A program made the translations under genes and the position numbers. DNA of 64,000 nt, taken from NCBI RefSeq assembly GCF_030063135.1, contig NZ_JASISO010000039.1, positions 17,245-81,244 on the forward strand, written 5' to 3'. The notes beneath the pieces are model-generated. The model had not been told where the DNA came from and searched no databases. It saw only the letters and a program-made list of their open reading frames with translations. Below are positions 39,678 to 48,382 of this stretch, in pieces; positions within the stretch are counted from its first letter, which is position 1, and every line of letters begins with the position of its first letter. Source of the stretch: Streptomyces sp. G-G2 (lineage in GTDB: Bacteria > Actinomycetota > Actinomycetes > Streptomycetales > Streptomycetaceae).

Positions 39678-41996
39678 ATGGGAAAGAAGCGCTCAAGCGG
39701 AGGGCTCTCGGGGAGCCAACAGGCCGCCAGGTTCCTCGGGGTGTCCGTTCTCGCCGGAGTCGTCCTCGCCGGCATCGCGATCCCCGGCGCGGGCGCGCTG
39801 GGCCTCGCGGCCAAGGGCACGGTCGAGGGATTCGACGAGATCCCGGCCAATCTCAAGACACCGCCGCTGAGCCAGCGCACCACGATTCTGGACTCCGAAG
39901 GTGGCTTGATCGCCACTGTCTATTCACGTGACCGTCAGGTGGTCCCGCTCACCGCGGTCTCTCCGTACATGCAGAAGGCGATCGTCGCGATCGAGGACTC
40001 GCGTTTCTACGAACACGGCGCGGTGGACCTCAAGGGCATCCTGCGCGCCGTGAACCGGAACGCGCAGGAAGGCGGCGCCGCACAGGGCGCCTCCACGCTG
40101 ACGCAGCAGTACGTGAAGAACGTGTTCGTCGAAGAGGCTGGCGACGACCTGAGCAAGGTGCGCGAGGCCCAGGAGAAGAGCCTCGGGCGCAAGATCCGCG
40201 AACTCAAGTACTCGATCCAGGTCGAGGAGGAGCTCGGCAAGAAGAAGATCCTGGAGAACTACCTCAACATCACGTACTTCGGCCAGCAGGCCTACGGAAT
40301 CGAGTCGGCGGCCCAGCGCTACTTCAGCAAGCCCGCCAAGGACCTCACCCTGGACGAGGCCGCGCTGCTCGCGGGCATCGTCCAGTCTCCGAGCCGGTTC
40401 GACCCGGTCAACGACTCGGCCGAGTCGATGAAGCGCCGCAACGTCGTCCTCCAGCGGATGGCCGACATGAAGGACGTCTCGCAGGCGGAGGCGGACGCGG
40501 CGAAGGCCAAGCCCGTCACCCTCAAGGTGACGCGCCCCAAGAACGGCTGCATCACCGCCGTCAAGGGCGCGGGCTTCTTCTGCGACTACGTGCGCAACAC
40601 CTTCCTGTCCGACGCGGTCTTCGGCAAGACCCGGGAGGAACGGGCGAAGGTCTGGAACCAGGGCGGCCTGACCGTACGCACCACCCTTGACCCGCAGTCG
40701 CAGGAGTCGGCCAACGCCTCGATCAAGGAGCACGTCTACGCGGACGACTCGATCGCGACGGCCGTGACGATGGTCCAGCCGGGCACCGGACGGGTACTGG
40801 CGATGGGCCAGTCGAAGCCGTACGGCTTCGGGAAGAACGAGACGCAGATCAACTACTCCGTGGACAAGCGGATGGGCGGCTCCAACTTCGGCTTCCAGAC
40901 GGGTTCCACCTTCAAGCCGTTCATCGCGGCCGCGGCCATCGAGCGCGGCACGGCGCCGACCAAGTCGTACCCGGCGCCGTACGAGATCGACTACCCGAGC
41001 CCGATCTCGCGCTGCGACGGCACGCAGTACGTCAACCAGCGCGACCCGAAGACCGGGAAGTTCGAGAAGGCGCAGAACGAGACCGAGGAGGAGTTCGGCC
41101 CGTACGCGCTGAAGACGGCGATGGAGAAGTCCATCAACACGTACTTCGTCCAGATGATCGGCGAGATCGGGCTGTGCCCGGTGACCGAGATGACGCAGAA
41201 GATGAACGTCGTCCCGGCCAGCGGCGAGAAGCTCCCCGAGTCCCCGTCCATCGCGCTCGGCTCCGCCGAGATGTCCCCGCTGACGATGGCCAACGCGTAC
41301 GCCACCTTCGCCAACCGCGGTGTCTACTGCACCCCGGTCGCGATCGAGGCGATCACCGACTCGCACAACAAGGCGCTCCAGGTGCCGAAGTCCAAGTGCG
41401 GGCAGGCGATGTCGGAGACGACCGCGGACACCATCAACACCCTGCTGCGCGGAGTGGTCGACTCCGGTACCGGCGAGAAGGCCGGTCTGACCGACCGCGA
41501 CAGCGCGGGCAAGACGGGTACCACGGACAGCCGCTACAACGCCTGGTTCGTCGGCTACACGCCGAACATGTCCGGCGCGGTGTGGGTCGGTTCGGGCGGC
41601 GTGAAGAAGATCTCGATGGAGGACATCACCATCGGCGGGCAGTACTACCCGAAGGTCTTCGGCGGTGGCCTGCCCGGCCCGATCTGGAAGGACGCCGTCT
41701 CGGGCGCCCTGTCCGGGCGCGAGGCCCCCTCCTTCACCACGGTCAACATCCCGGAGCCCTCGGCCCCGTCGGGCGGCGGCCGCGGCAACGCCACCCCTCC
41801 CACCACGAACCCGGGCAAGCCCGGCAAGCCGGGCAAGCCCGGCCGGGGCGGCGACGGCAAGCCGGGGGACGGCGCCGCCGGTCAGACGATCGCGGGCGCG
41901 GCCACCGGCGACCCGGGCGCCGGTGATCCGGCGGGCCCGAACACAGGCATCAGGATCCCGCCGGGATTCCTGGGCGGGAACACGGGCCGCCCGTAG
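39678..41996 (+). CDS. class A penicillin-binding protein (transglycosylase/transpeptidase)
   Basis: 772 residues. One N-terminal membrane helix (FLGVSVLAGVVLAGIAIPGAGAL). The GT51 domain shows IEDSRFYEHGAVD with catalytic Glu106 and ASTLTQQYVKN; the transpeptidase shows S-x-x-K at Ser410 (GSTFK), S-x-N at Ser485 (KSIN) and K-T-G at Lys612 (GKTGT). A Gly/Pro/Lys-rich tail of about 80 residues follows. It polymerises and crosslinks peptidoglycan outside the membrane. ATG 39678 comes seven bases after TAGGCT, so the mRNA is probably leaderless. Divergent from wblA. A perfect hairpin terminator follows. Confidence 0.96.
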   Translation: MGKKRSSGGLSGSQQAARFLGVSVLAGVVLAGIAIPGAGALGLAAKGTVEGFDEIPANLKTPPLSQRTTILDSEGGLIATVYSRDRQVVPLTAVSPYMQKAIVAIEDSRFYEHGAVDLKGILRAVNRNAQEGGAAQGASTLTQQYVKNVFVEEAGDDLSKVREAQEKSLGRKIRELKYSIQVEEELGKKKILENYLNITYFGQQAYGIESAAQRYFSKPAKDLTLDEAALLAGIVQSPSRFDPVNDSAESMKRRNVVLQRMADMKDVSQAEADAAKAKPVTLKVTRPKNGCITAVKGAGFFCDYVRNTFLSDAVFGKTREERAKVWNQGGLTVRTTLDPQSQESANASIKEHVYADDSIATAVTMVQPGTGRVLAMGQSKPYGFGKNETQINYSVDKRMGGSNFGFQTGSTFKPFIAAAAIERGTAPTKSYPAPYEIDYPSPISRCDGTQYVNQRDPKTGKFEKAQNETEEEFGPYALKTAMEKSINTYFVQMIGEIGLCPVTEMTQKMNVVPASGEKLPESPSIALGSAEMSPLTMANAYATFANRGVYCTPVAIEAITDSHNKALQVPKSKCGQAMSETTADTINTLLRGVVDSGTGEKAGLTDRDSAGKTGTTDSRYNAWFVGYTPNMSGAVWVGSGGVKKISMEDITIGGQYYPKVFGGGLPGPIWKDAVSGALSGREAPSFTTVNIPEPSAPSGGGRGNATPPTTNPGKPGKPGKPGRGGDGKPGDGAAGQTIAGAATGDPGAGDPAGPNTGIRIPPGFLGGNTGRP

Positions 41997-42017
41997 AGCG
42001 GCGCGGAACATGAGCAG

Positions 42018-42052
42018 AGGGCCCCGGCCGCCGTGATGGCGGCCGGGGCCCT
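42018..42052. terminator. bidirectional hairpin between PBP and YqeY genes
   Basis: A perfect 15-bp inverted repeat AGGGCCCCGGCCGCC with its complement and a 5-nt loop lies between two convergent genes. No T run; GC-rich terminators of this kind are usual in Streptomyces. Confidence 0.75.
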
Positions 42053-42076
42053 CCGTGCGTTCCGCGCGGGGCGGGT

Positions 42077-42155
42077 CGTGCGCGCTGGCCGGTCGTGCCC
42101 GCCAGTCGATCGTGCGCGCTGGCCGGTCGCGCCCGCCAGTCGATCGTGCGCGCTA
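42077..42155. repeat. 34-bp tandem duplication after the YqeY gene
   Basis: A 34-bp unit beginning CGTGCGCGCTGGCC is present at 42077-42110 and 42111-42144 (one difference), with 11 bp of a third copy at 42145-42155. The third copy carries the TAG stop of the YqeY gene. Confidence 0.9.
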
Positions 42156-42614
42156 GGCGAGGAGCTGCTTGACGGTGGCGGCGACGCGCCCGCCCTCCGC
42201 CAGTCCGGCGACCTTCGGGTTCACGATCTTCATGACGGCGCCCATGGCCCGCGGCCCCTCGGCACCCGCCGCCTTGGCCTCCTCGACGGCCGCCGCCACG
42301 ATCGCGGTCAGCTCGTCGTCACTGAGCTGCTTGGGCAGGTACGCGTCCAGCACCTCGCCCTCGGCGACCTCCCGCGCGGACTGCTCGCTCCGGCCGCCCT
42401 GGGCGAAGGCCTCGGCGGCCTCACGGCGCTTCTTCGCCTCCTTGGCGATCACCTTGACGACTTCGTCGTCGGAGAGCTCGCGCGCTTCCTTGCCCGCGAC
42501 CTCCTCCTTGGTGATGGCGGTGAGGGTCAGTCGCAGCGTGGACGAGCGGAGTTCGTCGCGCGCCTTGATGGCGACGGTGAGGTCTTCCCTGAGCTTGGCC
42601 TTGAGCGTGGTCAT
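42153..42614 (-). CDS. GatB/YqeY domain protein
   Basis: 153 residues: MTTLKAKLREDLTVAIKARD, SSTLRLTLTAI, then EGEVLDAYLPKQLSDDEL and MGAVMKIVNPKVAGLAEGGRV, all typical of YqeY. The family resembles the tRNA-binding tail of GatB, but its own role is uncertain. ATG 42614 follows CAGACT by six bases on the minus strand, a weak leaderless pattern. The stop codon lies in a 34-bp tandem repeat. Divergent from the phosphoesterase gene. Confidence 0.92.
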   Translation of the reverse strand: MTTLKAKLREDLTVAIKARDELRSSTLRLTLTAITKEEVAGKEARELSDDEVVKVIAKEAKKRREAAEAFAQGGRSEQSAREVAEGEVLDAYLPKQLSDDELTAIVAAAVEEAKAAGAEGPRAMGAVMKIVNPKVAGLAEGGRVAATVKQLLA

Positions 42615-42681
42615 GGGTCGAGTCTGCCAGGTGCGGGGGCGCTGGCGCCCGCCGGTTTTCCCGGTCTGCGACGATGGGGCC

Positions 42682-43620
42682 ATGCGTGCGCGTTACGGAA
42701 TCCCCCTGAAGGTCACCGCGGGCATCGCCGCCGCGGGAGTCGCCGGTGTGGCCTACGCCGCCGGTTTCGAAGCCCGGTCCTTCCGGCTGCGCCGGGTGAC
42801 CGTGCCGGTCCTGCCCCGCGGGATGCGGCCCCTGCGGGTCCTTCAGGTGTCGGACATCCACATGGTGAGCGGGCAGCGCAAGAAGCGCGCCTGGCTCCAG
42901 TCCCTGGCCGGGCTGCGGCCCGACTTCGTGGTCAACACCGGCGACAACCTCTCGGACACCGAAGGCGTACCGGAGGTGCTCGACGCGCTCGGCCCGCTGA
43001 TGGAGTTCCCCGGCGCGTACGTCTTCGGCTCCAACGACTACTACGGGCCGCGGCTGCGCAATCCCGGGCGCTACCTGATCGAGAAGACCCAGGGCAAGCA
43101 CGGGCTGAACGGCAACAAGCCGGTCGTCGGCGCCGTCCACAATCCGTGGGAGGGCCTGCGGGACGCCTTCGACGCGGCGGGCTGGCTGAACCTCACCAAC
43201 ACCCGGGCCCGGATGAAGCTCGACGGGCTGGAGCTGGCCTTCACCGGCCTGGACGACCCGCACATCAAGCGGGACCGCTACGAGCGGGTGGCGGGCGGAC
43301 CGGAGACGGACGCGGACTTCTCGCTCGCCGTCGTGCACGCCCCGTACCTGCGGACCCTCGAATCCTTCACGGCGGACGGCTACCCGCTGATCCTCGCGGG
43401 GCACACGCACGGCGGACAGCTGTGCGTCCCCTTCTACGGCGCCCTGGTCACCAACTGCGACCTGGACACCAAGCGGGTGAAGGGGCTCTCCACGCACGAG
43501 GCCGCCGGGCACCGCTCGTACCTCCACGTCTCGGCGGGCTGCGGCACGAACCGGTTCACCCCGGTCCGCTTCGCCTGCCCGCCGGAAGCGACCCTGCTGA
43601 CCCTGACGGCCGCGCCCTGA
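42682..43620 (+). CDS. membrane-anchored metallophosphoesterase
   Basis: 312 residues. An N-terminal hydrophobic segment (VTAGIAAAGVAGVAYAAG) anchors it. Calcineurin-like metal motifs are VSDIHM, NTGDNL, and GHTHGGQ; the usual GNHD appears as FGSNDYY, so the catalytic His position is Asn. Homologues in Streptomyces that I recall share GSND, so it is probably a family trait. ATG 42682. Its stop is 11 nt before the Pr6Pr-type gene, suggesting an operon. Substrate unknown, perhaps a lipid or cell-wall phosphoester. Confidence 0.88.
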   Translation: MRARYGIPLKVTAGIAAAGVAGVAYAAGFEARSFRLRRVTVPVLPRGMRPLRVLQVSDIHMVSGQRKKRAWLQSLAGLRPDFVVNTGDNLSDTEGVPEVLDALGPLMEFPGAYVFGSNDYYGPRLRNPGRYLIEKTQGKHGLNGNKPVVGAVHNPWEGLRDAFDAAGWLNLTNTRARMKLDGLELAFTGLDDPHIKRDRYERVAGGPETDADFSLAVVHAPYLRTLESFTADGYPLILAGHTHGGQLCVPFYGALVTNCDLDTKRVKGLSTHEAAGHRSYLHVSAGCGTNRFTPVRFACPPEATLLTLTAAP

Positions 43621-43631
43621 GCCGGGGCCCG

Positions 43632-44312
43632 GTGATCGCGACGGCCGCCTTCCGCGCCCTGATCGCGCTGGCGGCGGCCGTGGGCGTCGTGATCGAGTGC
43701 GCCTACGGGAGCGTTCCCGTCGCCCTGAGCTTCTTCACCATCTGGACGAACATCCTGGTGGCGGCGGCCTTCGCCCTGTCCGCCGCCCGCGCCTGGCGCG
43801 GCCACCCGGACGTGGACCCGCTGTGGCGGGGCGGGGTCCTGCTCTTCATCCTGATCACCGGCCTGGTCTTCCACCTGGTCCTGGACAACGCGTCGAGCCC
43901 CTTCAACGTGGTCGAGGACCTCAACGAGCTGAGCGGCGCCCGGGCCGCCTCGAACCAGCTCCTGCACACGGTCACCCCAATCGGCGCCCTGCTGGACTTC
44001 CTGCTCCTCACGGCCCCGCGCGCGCTCCGCCCGCGACACGCGGCGCGGTGGCTGGCCTTCCCCGCGCTCTACCTGGCCTTCGCCCTCGTCCGGGGCGCGC
44101 TCCTGTCGCCGGGCACGAAGACGCGGTACACGTACCCCTTCCTCGACGTGGCCCAGTACGGCTACCCGCGCGTCGCGGTGAACGGCCTCGTGCTCGGCCT
44201 GGCCTTCTACGCCCTGGGCCTCGCCCTGGTCACGGCCGACCACTTCCGCCCGACCCCGCCCGCCCCGCGCGAAAACCGGATTTCGTCTCCGGCCGACGGT
44301 CCGCTAAAGTAA
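43632..44312 (+). CDS. Pr6Pr-family polytopic membrane protein
   Basis: 226 residues with six predicted helices. FFTIWTNILVAAAFAL, VFHLVLDN, NQLLHTVTPIGALLDFLLLTAP and YPFLDVAQYGYPRVAVNGLVLGLAF match the Pr6Pr/FAR-17a-like family (conserved His, Thr, Tyr and Asp inside helices). GTG 43632 has GGGG seven bases upstream. Close to the phosphoesterase gene, therefore likely co-expressed. Function unknown; distant eukaryotic relatives are threonine-type lipid hydrolases. Confidence 0.85.
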   Translation: MIATAAFRALIALAAAVGVVIECAYGSVPVALSFFTIWTNILVAAAFALSAARAWRGHPDVDPLWRGGVLLFILITGLVFHLVLDNASSPFNVVEDLNELSGARAASNQLLHTVTPIGALLDFLLLTAPRALRPRHAARWLAFPALYLAFALVRGALLSPGTKTRYTYPFLDVAQYGYPRVAVNGLVLGLAFYALGLALVTADHFRPTPPAPRENRISSPADGPLK

Positions 44313-44350
44313 TCGATGTCGCCAGGGCAGCAACATCACCGGGCGGCGAT

Positions 44351-44424
44351 CGGGGTGTAGCGCAGCTTGGCAGCGCGCTTCGTTCGGGACGAAGAGGTCG
44401 TGGGTTCAAATCCCGCCACCCCGA
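44351..44424 (+). tRNA. tRNA-Pro (anticodon CGG)
   Basis: Acceptor stem CGGGGTG (44351-44357) pairs with CACCCCG (44417-44423) with discriminator A44424. The D arm has AGCGCAGCTTGGCAGCGCGC, the anticodon arm is CTTCG-TTCGGGA-CGAAG giving anticodon CGG, and the T arm contains GGTTCAAATCC. CCA is not encoded. It reads CCG, a frequent proline codon here. Confidence 0.98.
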
Positions 44425-44499
44425 CTTCGTAAGAAGGCATAGGGCCTGATCCGCAATGCGGATCGGGCCCTTCCTGCGTTCCCCGTCGGGCGGCGCGGG

Positions 44500-45804
44500 T
44501 CAGGTGGTGCCAGTGGCTTGGAGGGAGAGCCACAGGGCCGCGGTCGACAGGGCCAGGGAGGCCGGGGTGGTCAGCAGGCCGAGGCGGGTGAACTCGCGCA
44601 GCTCCACCTCGTGCTCGTGCTGGTGGGCGATGCGGCGCCAGAGCAGGGTGGCCAGGGAGCCCGCGTAGGTGAGGTTCGGGCCGATGTTCACGCCCAGGAG
44701 TACGGCGAGCACCGCGCCGGGGCCCGCCGGGGCGGCCAGGGGGACCAGGGCCAGCACCGCGGGCAGGTTGTTGATCAGGTTGGCCAGTACGGCGGCGAGG
44801 GCGGCCAGGGCGAGCAGTGCGGGCAGGGTGGTTCCCTCGGGGATGGCGTGGGCCAGGGCCGCGCCGAGGCCGTTGTCGACCAGGGCCCGTACGACGATGC
44901 CCAGGGCCAGGACGAACGCGAGGAACGGCAGCGCGGCCGAGCGCACGATCGCGACCGGGGTGGTGCGGCGCCGGGCCAGCGCCCGGACCCCCAGCACCAG
45001 GGCCCCCGCGGCGGCGGCCCAGGCCGGGTCGGCCCCGACGGCCGACGCCAGGGCGAACCCGGCCAGTGTCCCGGCGACCGTCAGCAGCGCGAACAGCGGC
45101 AGTTCGGGCGGCTCGGGCGCGTCCCGCGCGGCCGGTTCGGCATCGAGGTCGGCGGCGAAGAAGTGGCGGAAGGCGACGTACTCGACGGCGATCGCGATCA
45201 GCCACGGCAGGGTCATCAGGACCGCGAAACGGGTGAAGCTCAGGCCGCTCGCGGCGAAGGCCAGCAGGTTGGTGAGGTTGGAGACGGGCAGCAGCAGTGA
45301 CGCCGTGTTCGACAGGTGCGCGCAGGCGTAGAGGTGGGGCGCGGGCCGGGCGCCCATCCGGGCGGCGGTGGCGAAGACGACCGGGGTGAGCAGCACGACG
45401 GTGGCGTCCAGGCTCAGGGCGGCGGTGATCAGCGAGGCGAGCCCGAAGACGGCGCCGAGCAGTCGGCGGGGGCGGCCCGCGGCCCAGCGGGCCATCCAGG
45501 TGCCACAGGCGTGGAAGAGCCCCTCGTCGGCGCAGAGCTTCGCGAGGACCAGGACGGCGGCGAGGAAGCCGATCACCGGGCCGAGGCGTTCGGCCTCCTC
45601 CCGGACCGCGTCCAGGCCGATCGCCCCGCAGCCGATGACCACGGCGGCGGCGGGGACGGCGAAGAAGGCTTCGGGGCGGCCGAAGGGGCGGACCACCGCG
45701 CACACCAGCACCACCAGCAGCGCGGCCAGCGAGACGGAGAACGAGACGGCGTCGAACGGCGCGAAGGAGGGTCCGGTCGGCTGGAGCGGCATGTGCCCGA
45801 TCAT
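44500..45804 (-). CDS. ArsB/NhaD (ion transporter superfamily) permease
   Basis: 434 residues with 11-12 membrane helices in two inverted halves. The conserved turns are SLDATVVLLTPVVFA in the first half and NLINNLPAVLALVPL in the second, followed by GVNIGPNLTYAGSLATLLW; this is the ArsB/NhaD/CitMHS pattern. It could move arsenite, Na+ or an organic anion. No arsR or arsC gene is beside it, so arsenic export is not supported by context. Start ATG 45804; ATG 45792, four codons later, is equally possible. Confidence 0.88.
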   Translation of the reverse strand: MIGHMPLQPTGPSFAPFDAVSFSVSLAALLVVLVCAVVRPFGRPEAFFAVPAAAVVIGCGAIGLDAVREEAERLGPVIGFLAAVLVLAKLCADEGLFHACGTWMARWAAGRPRRLLGAVFGLASLITAALSLDATVVLLTPVVFATAARMGARPAPHLYACAHLSNTASLLLPVSNLTNLLAFAASGLSFTRFAVLMTLPWLIAIAVEYVAFRHFFAADLDAEPAARDAPEPPELPLFALLTVAGTLAGFALASAVGADPAWAAAAGALVLGVRALARRRTTPVAIVRSAALPFLAFVLALGIVVRALVDNGLGAALAHAIPEGTTLPALLALAALAAVLANLINNLPAVLALVPLAAPAGPGAVLAVLLGVNIGPNLTYAGSLATLLWRRIAHQHEHEVELREFTRLGLLTTPASLALSTAALWLSLQATGTT

Positions 45805-45826
45805 TTCAGCCGCCGGCCCGGGCGGT

Positions 45827-46348
45827 TCACCCGGCCGAGTCGAGCAGCGCGTCCAGTTCCCGGCGGACCAGTTCCATGAGGGGCTTCGACGCCCGGTCCA
45901 GCGGCACCTCGCGTTCGTCGGCCACCGCCCGCAGGTGGGCCAGTACGGCCTCCAGGTCCGCGAAGGGGCCCACCGGACGCAGGAGCCACAGGCGGGACGC
46001 CGGGCGGGGTGGCAGGGCCAGGGCGGACAGGGCGGTCTCGGCCTCGGTGTCCAGGTCGTGCAGGTCGGCGTCCGCGAGCGGGGCGCACTCGACGTCGGTG
46101 ACGGCGCCGTGGCCGTCCAGCCGGGTCTCCACGGCCCACCGGGTGGAGCGGTCGGGCACCCAGGTGCGGGCGGCCGCGGGCCAGACGTACGGCAGGAACA
46201 CCCACAGGGCCCGCTCGGGGGCGGGTTCCCAGCCGAGCACCTCCAGTTCGCGCACCTCGGGCAGCCGGTCCGGCTCCAGTTCGCTGCGGCCGGGCCGGCG
46301 CAGCGCGAGGGGGTGCGGGGGTCCGTTCTCGTCCCAGTCCCATGACAT
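45827..46348 (-). CDS. hypothetical acidic protein
   Basis: 173 residues starting MSWDWDENGPPHPL, with Trp-rich strands (LEVLGWEPAPERALWVFLPYVWP, spread over two segments) and a helical, charged C-terminal third. No signal peptide or membrane helix. I do not recognise a family. On the minus strand TACCCT (46360-46355) ends six bases before ATG 46348, so expression is probably leaderless. It lies 22 nt before the permease gene and may be co-transcribed with it. Confidence 0.72.
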   Translation of the reverse strand: MSWDWDENGPPHPLALRRPGRSELEPDRLPEVRELEVLGWEPAPERALWVFLPYVWPAAARTWVPDRSTRWAVETRLDGHGAVTDVECAPLADADLHDLDTEAETALSALALPPRPASRLWLLRPVGPFADLEAVLAHLRAVADEREVPLDRASKPLMELVRRELDALLDSAG

Positions 46349-46423
46349 GGGCGCAGGGTATCGAGGACGGGGGCCGGTCCCGGGGAGGACCCGGCCCGTC
46401 AGGCCGAGGACCCGGACGGCCCC

Positions 46424-47002
46424 TCAGCCCAGCGGGTTCTTCGCGATCCGGTCCGCCATGCCGCTCGCGACCAGGCCGGCCGCCGAGCAGTGCGGCTTGC
46501 GGGCCGCTTGGTCCTCGAAGAGGGCCAGGAAGGACGCGCCGAAGTCCGCGCGCGGGTACGCGGCGAGCAGCTCGGCGCGGAACCCCTCGTCGAACTCCGT
46601 CACCCGCAGGCCCGACACGTCGGCGCTGGTGCCCACCTGGAGGAGGTGGCTCTCCACGTCCTCGTCGGCGGTGACGTCCTCGCGCATGTGCAGGACGATG
46701 ATCTCCTCGGCGCGGGCGCGCCGCGCCGGGGCCCAGCCGAGGCCCGCCGTCAGGACGCGGGCCACGTGGCCGCCGGCCTCCTCGAAGGGGAGGGTGTGGC
46801 TGTCGAAGGGCGCGGTCAGGCCCAGGTCGTGAAGGAGGGCGGCGACGTAGAACAGCTCCTCGTCGTACGCGAGGCCGTGCTCGGCGGCGTAGCGCGCGCC
46901 GAAGGCGTACGAGCGTACGGAATGGTTGAACAGCGCCTCATCCGCATACTCCGCGGCGATGTCCCGTGCCGCCTCGGCCGATCGTCCCGCTATCGTCCAC
47001 AT
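46424..47002 (-). CDS. HD-domain hydrolase of the cyanamide hydratase type
   Basis: 192 residues. LFNHSVRSYAFGARYA resembles the cyanamide hydratase motif (N-H-S-x-R-S-Y), and AALLHDLGLT supplies the HD pair; a further His in IVLHMREDV completes a metal site. Cyanamide hydratase turns cyanamide into urea; related HD proteins have other small substrates. ATG 47002 has GGAGGGG ten bases upstream. It follows the CodA-like gene by 39 nt on the same strand, so the two may serve one pathway for small nitrogen compounds (inference). Confidence 0.82.
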   Translation of the reverse strand: MWTIAGRSAEAARDIAAEYADEALFNHSVRSYAFGARYAAEHGLAYDEELFYVAALLHDLGLTAPFDSHTLPFEEAGGHVARVLTAGLGWAPARRARAEEIIVLHMREDVTADEDVESHLLQVGTSADVSGLRVTEFDEGFRAELLAAYPRADFGASFLALFEDQAARKPHCSAAGLVASGMADRIAKNPLG

Positions 47003-47041
47003 GCCGTTCGTTCCCCTCCGCCATACGCCGGTTGACGCGGG

Positions 47042-48364
47042 TCACTGTAGACGGCGGGTGAAGTCCACCGGCTCCGGGATCTCGCCGGGCCAGCTCAGCA
47101 CGGTGGGCGCCGACGGGGTCTCGGCGAGGATCCGGCCGTGCGAGACCACGCAGCGCGGGCGGACCTGGCGGCGCAGCGCCTCGGACGGCGAAGGCGCGGG
47201 CAGCAGAACGAAGTTGGCGACGGCGCCCTCCGCCACCCCGTACGCGTCGGAGTCCAGCCCGAGCACGCGGGCCGCGCGGTCGGTCACCATGGAGAACGCG
47301 GTGGGGATCTCCCGCGTTCCCGTCAACTGGGCGGCGTACAGGCCGACCAGGGCGGTCTGGAGCGGGTTCCCGGTGCCCAGCGCGTTCCACGGGTCCATCA
47401 CGTCGTCGTGGCCGAAGGCCACATTGACGCCCGCCGCGAGCATCTCCTTGACCTGGGTGAGGCCACGCCGCTTGGGGTAGTCGTCGAAGCGGCCCTGGAG
47501 GTTGAGGTTGGCGAAGGGGTTGCACACCAGGTTGATCCCGGAGCGCTCCAGCAGCCGCTGGAGTTTGAAGCTGTAGGCGCCGTTGTAGGAACCCATCGCC
47601 GTGGTGTGGGAGGCGGTCGCCCGCTCGCGGAGCCCGGACCGCAGGGCCAGGGTCGCCAGTACCTCCACGAACCGGGACTGCTCGTCGTCGATCTCGTCGC
47701 AGTGGGCGTCCACGCGCAGACCGTGCCGCTCGGCGAGTTCGAAGGCGAAGCGCAGCGAGTCGACCCCGTCCTCGCGGGTGTCCTCGAAGTGCGGGATCGC
47801 GCCGATCACGTCCGCGCCGCGCACCACCGCCTCGCGCATCAGCCGCTCGCCGTCGGGGAAGGAGGCGATGCCCTCCTGCGGGAAGGCGACGATCTGCAGG
47901 GTCATCACGTCGCGCACCCGGTCGCGGACCTCCGCCAGCGCGTCGAGCGCGATCAGGCCGGGGTCGGTGACGTCGCAGTGCGTACGGACGTACAGCACGC
48001 CCTGGGCGGCCTGCCAGCGCAGCACCTCGCTCGCGCGCGCGATCACGTCCTCGCGGGTCAGGACCGCCTTGCGCTCGCTCCAGCAGGCGATGCCCTCCCA
48101 GAGGGTGCCGGAGGTGTTCCAGCGGGGCTCGCCCGCGGTCAGCGCGGTGTCGAGGTGGATGTGCGGTTCGACGAAGGGGGCGGTCAGCAGCCCGCCGTGC
48201 GCGTCGATCAGGGTTCCCGTCTCGGGGGGTTCGCGCTCGTCGTCGTGCGGGATGAGCCGGGCGATCCTGCCGTCCTCGGCCACTTCCACGTCGACCAGGC
48301 CCGGGGCGACCGCGCCCCGGCCCTCTCCTGTGTGCAGCCGGGCGCCCCGGACGATCATCCGCAT
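47042..48364 (-). CDS. cytosine deaminase-like (CodA-type) amidohydrolase
   Basis: 440 residues. Metal and substrate motifs of the CodA group are VEPHIHLDTAL, VDAHCDEIDDEQ, ASHTTAMG and FGHDDVMDPW. Members hydrolyse cytosine, isocytosine, creatinine or other small cyclic amides; the exact substrate is unclear. ATG 48364 follows TAGCGT (48376-48371) by six bases, a leaderless pattern. It is the first gene of a two-gene unit with the HD protein. Confidence 0.88.
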   Translation of the reverse strand: MRMIVRGARLHTGEGRGAVAPGLVDVEVAEDGRIARLIPHDDEREPPETGTLIDAHGGLLTAPFVEPHIHLDTALTAGEPRWNTSGTLWEGIACWSERKAVLTREDVIARASEVLRWQAAQGVLYVRTHCDVTDPGLIALDALAEVRDRVRDVMTLQIVAFPQEGIASFPDGERLMREAVVRGADVIGAIPHFEDTREDGVDSLRFAFELAERHGLRVDAHCDEIDDEQSRFVEVLATLALRSGLRERATASHTTAMGSYNGAYSFKLQRLLERSGINLVCNPFANLNLQGRFDDYPKRRGLTQVKEMLAAGVNVAFGHDDVMDPWNALGTGNPLQTALVGLYAAQLTGTREIPTAFSMVTDRAARVLGLDSDAYGVAEGAVANFVLLPAPSPSEALRRQVRPRCVVSHGRILAETPSAPTVLSWPGEIPEPVDFTRRLQ

Positions 48365-48382
48365 GGCGTCACGCTATAGCGG

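Noticed and set aside
44500..45804. Arsenic resistance operon (ArsB-like permease plus ArsA-like ATPases 6 kb away).
   Set aside because: The ATPases form a separate, differently placed unit, and no arsR or arsC is present; fold similarity alone does not support the role.
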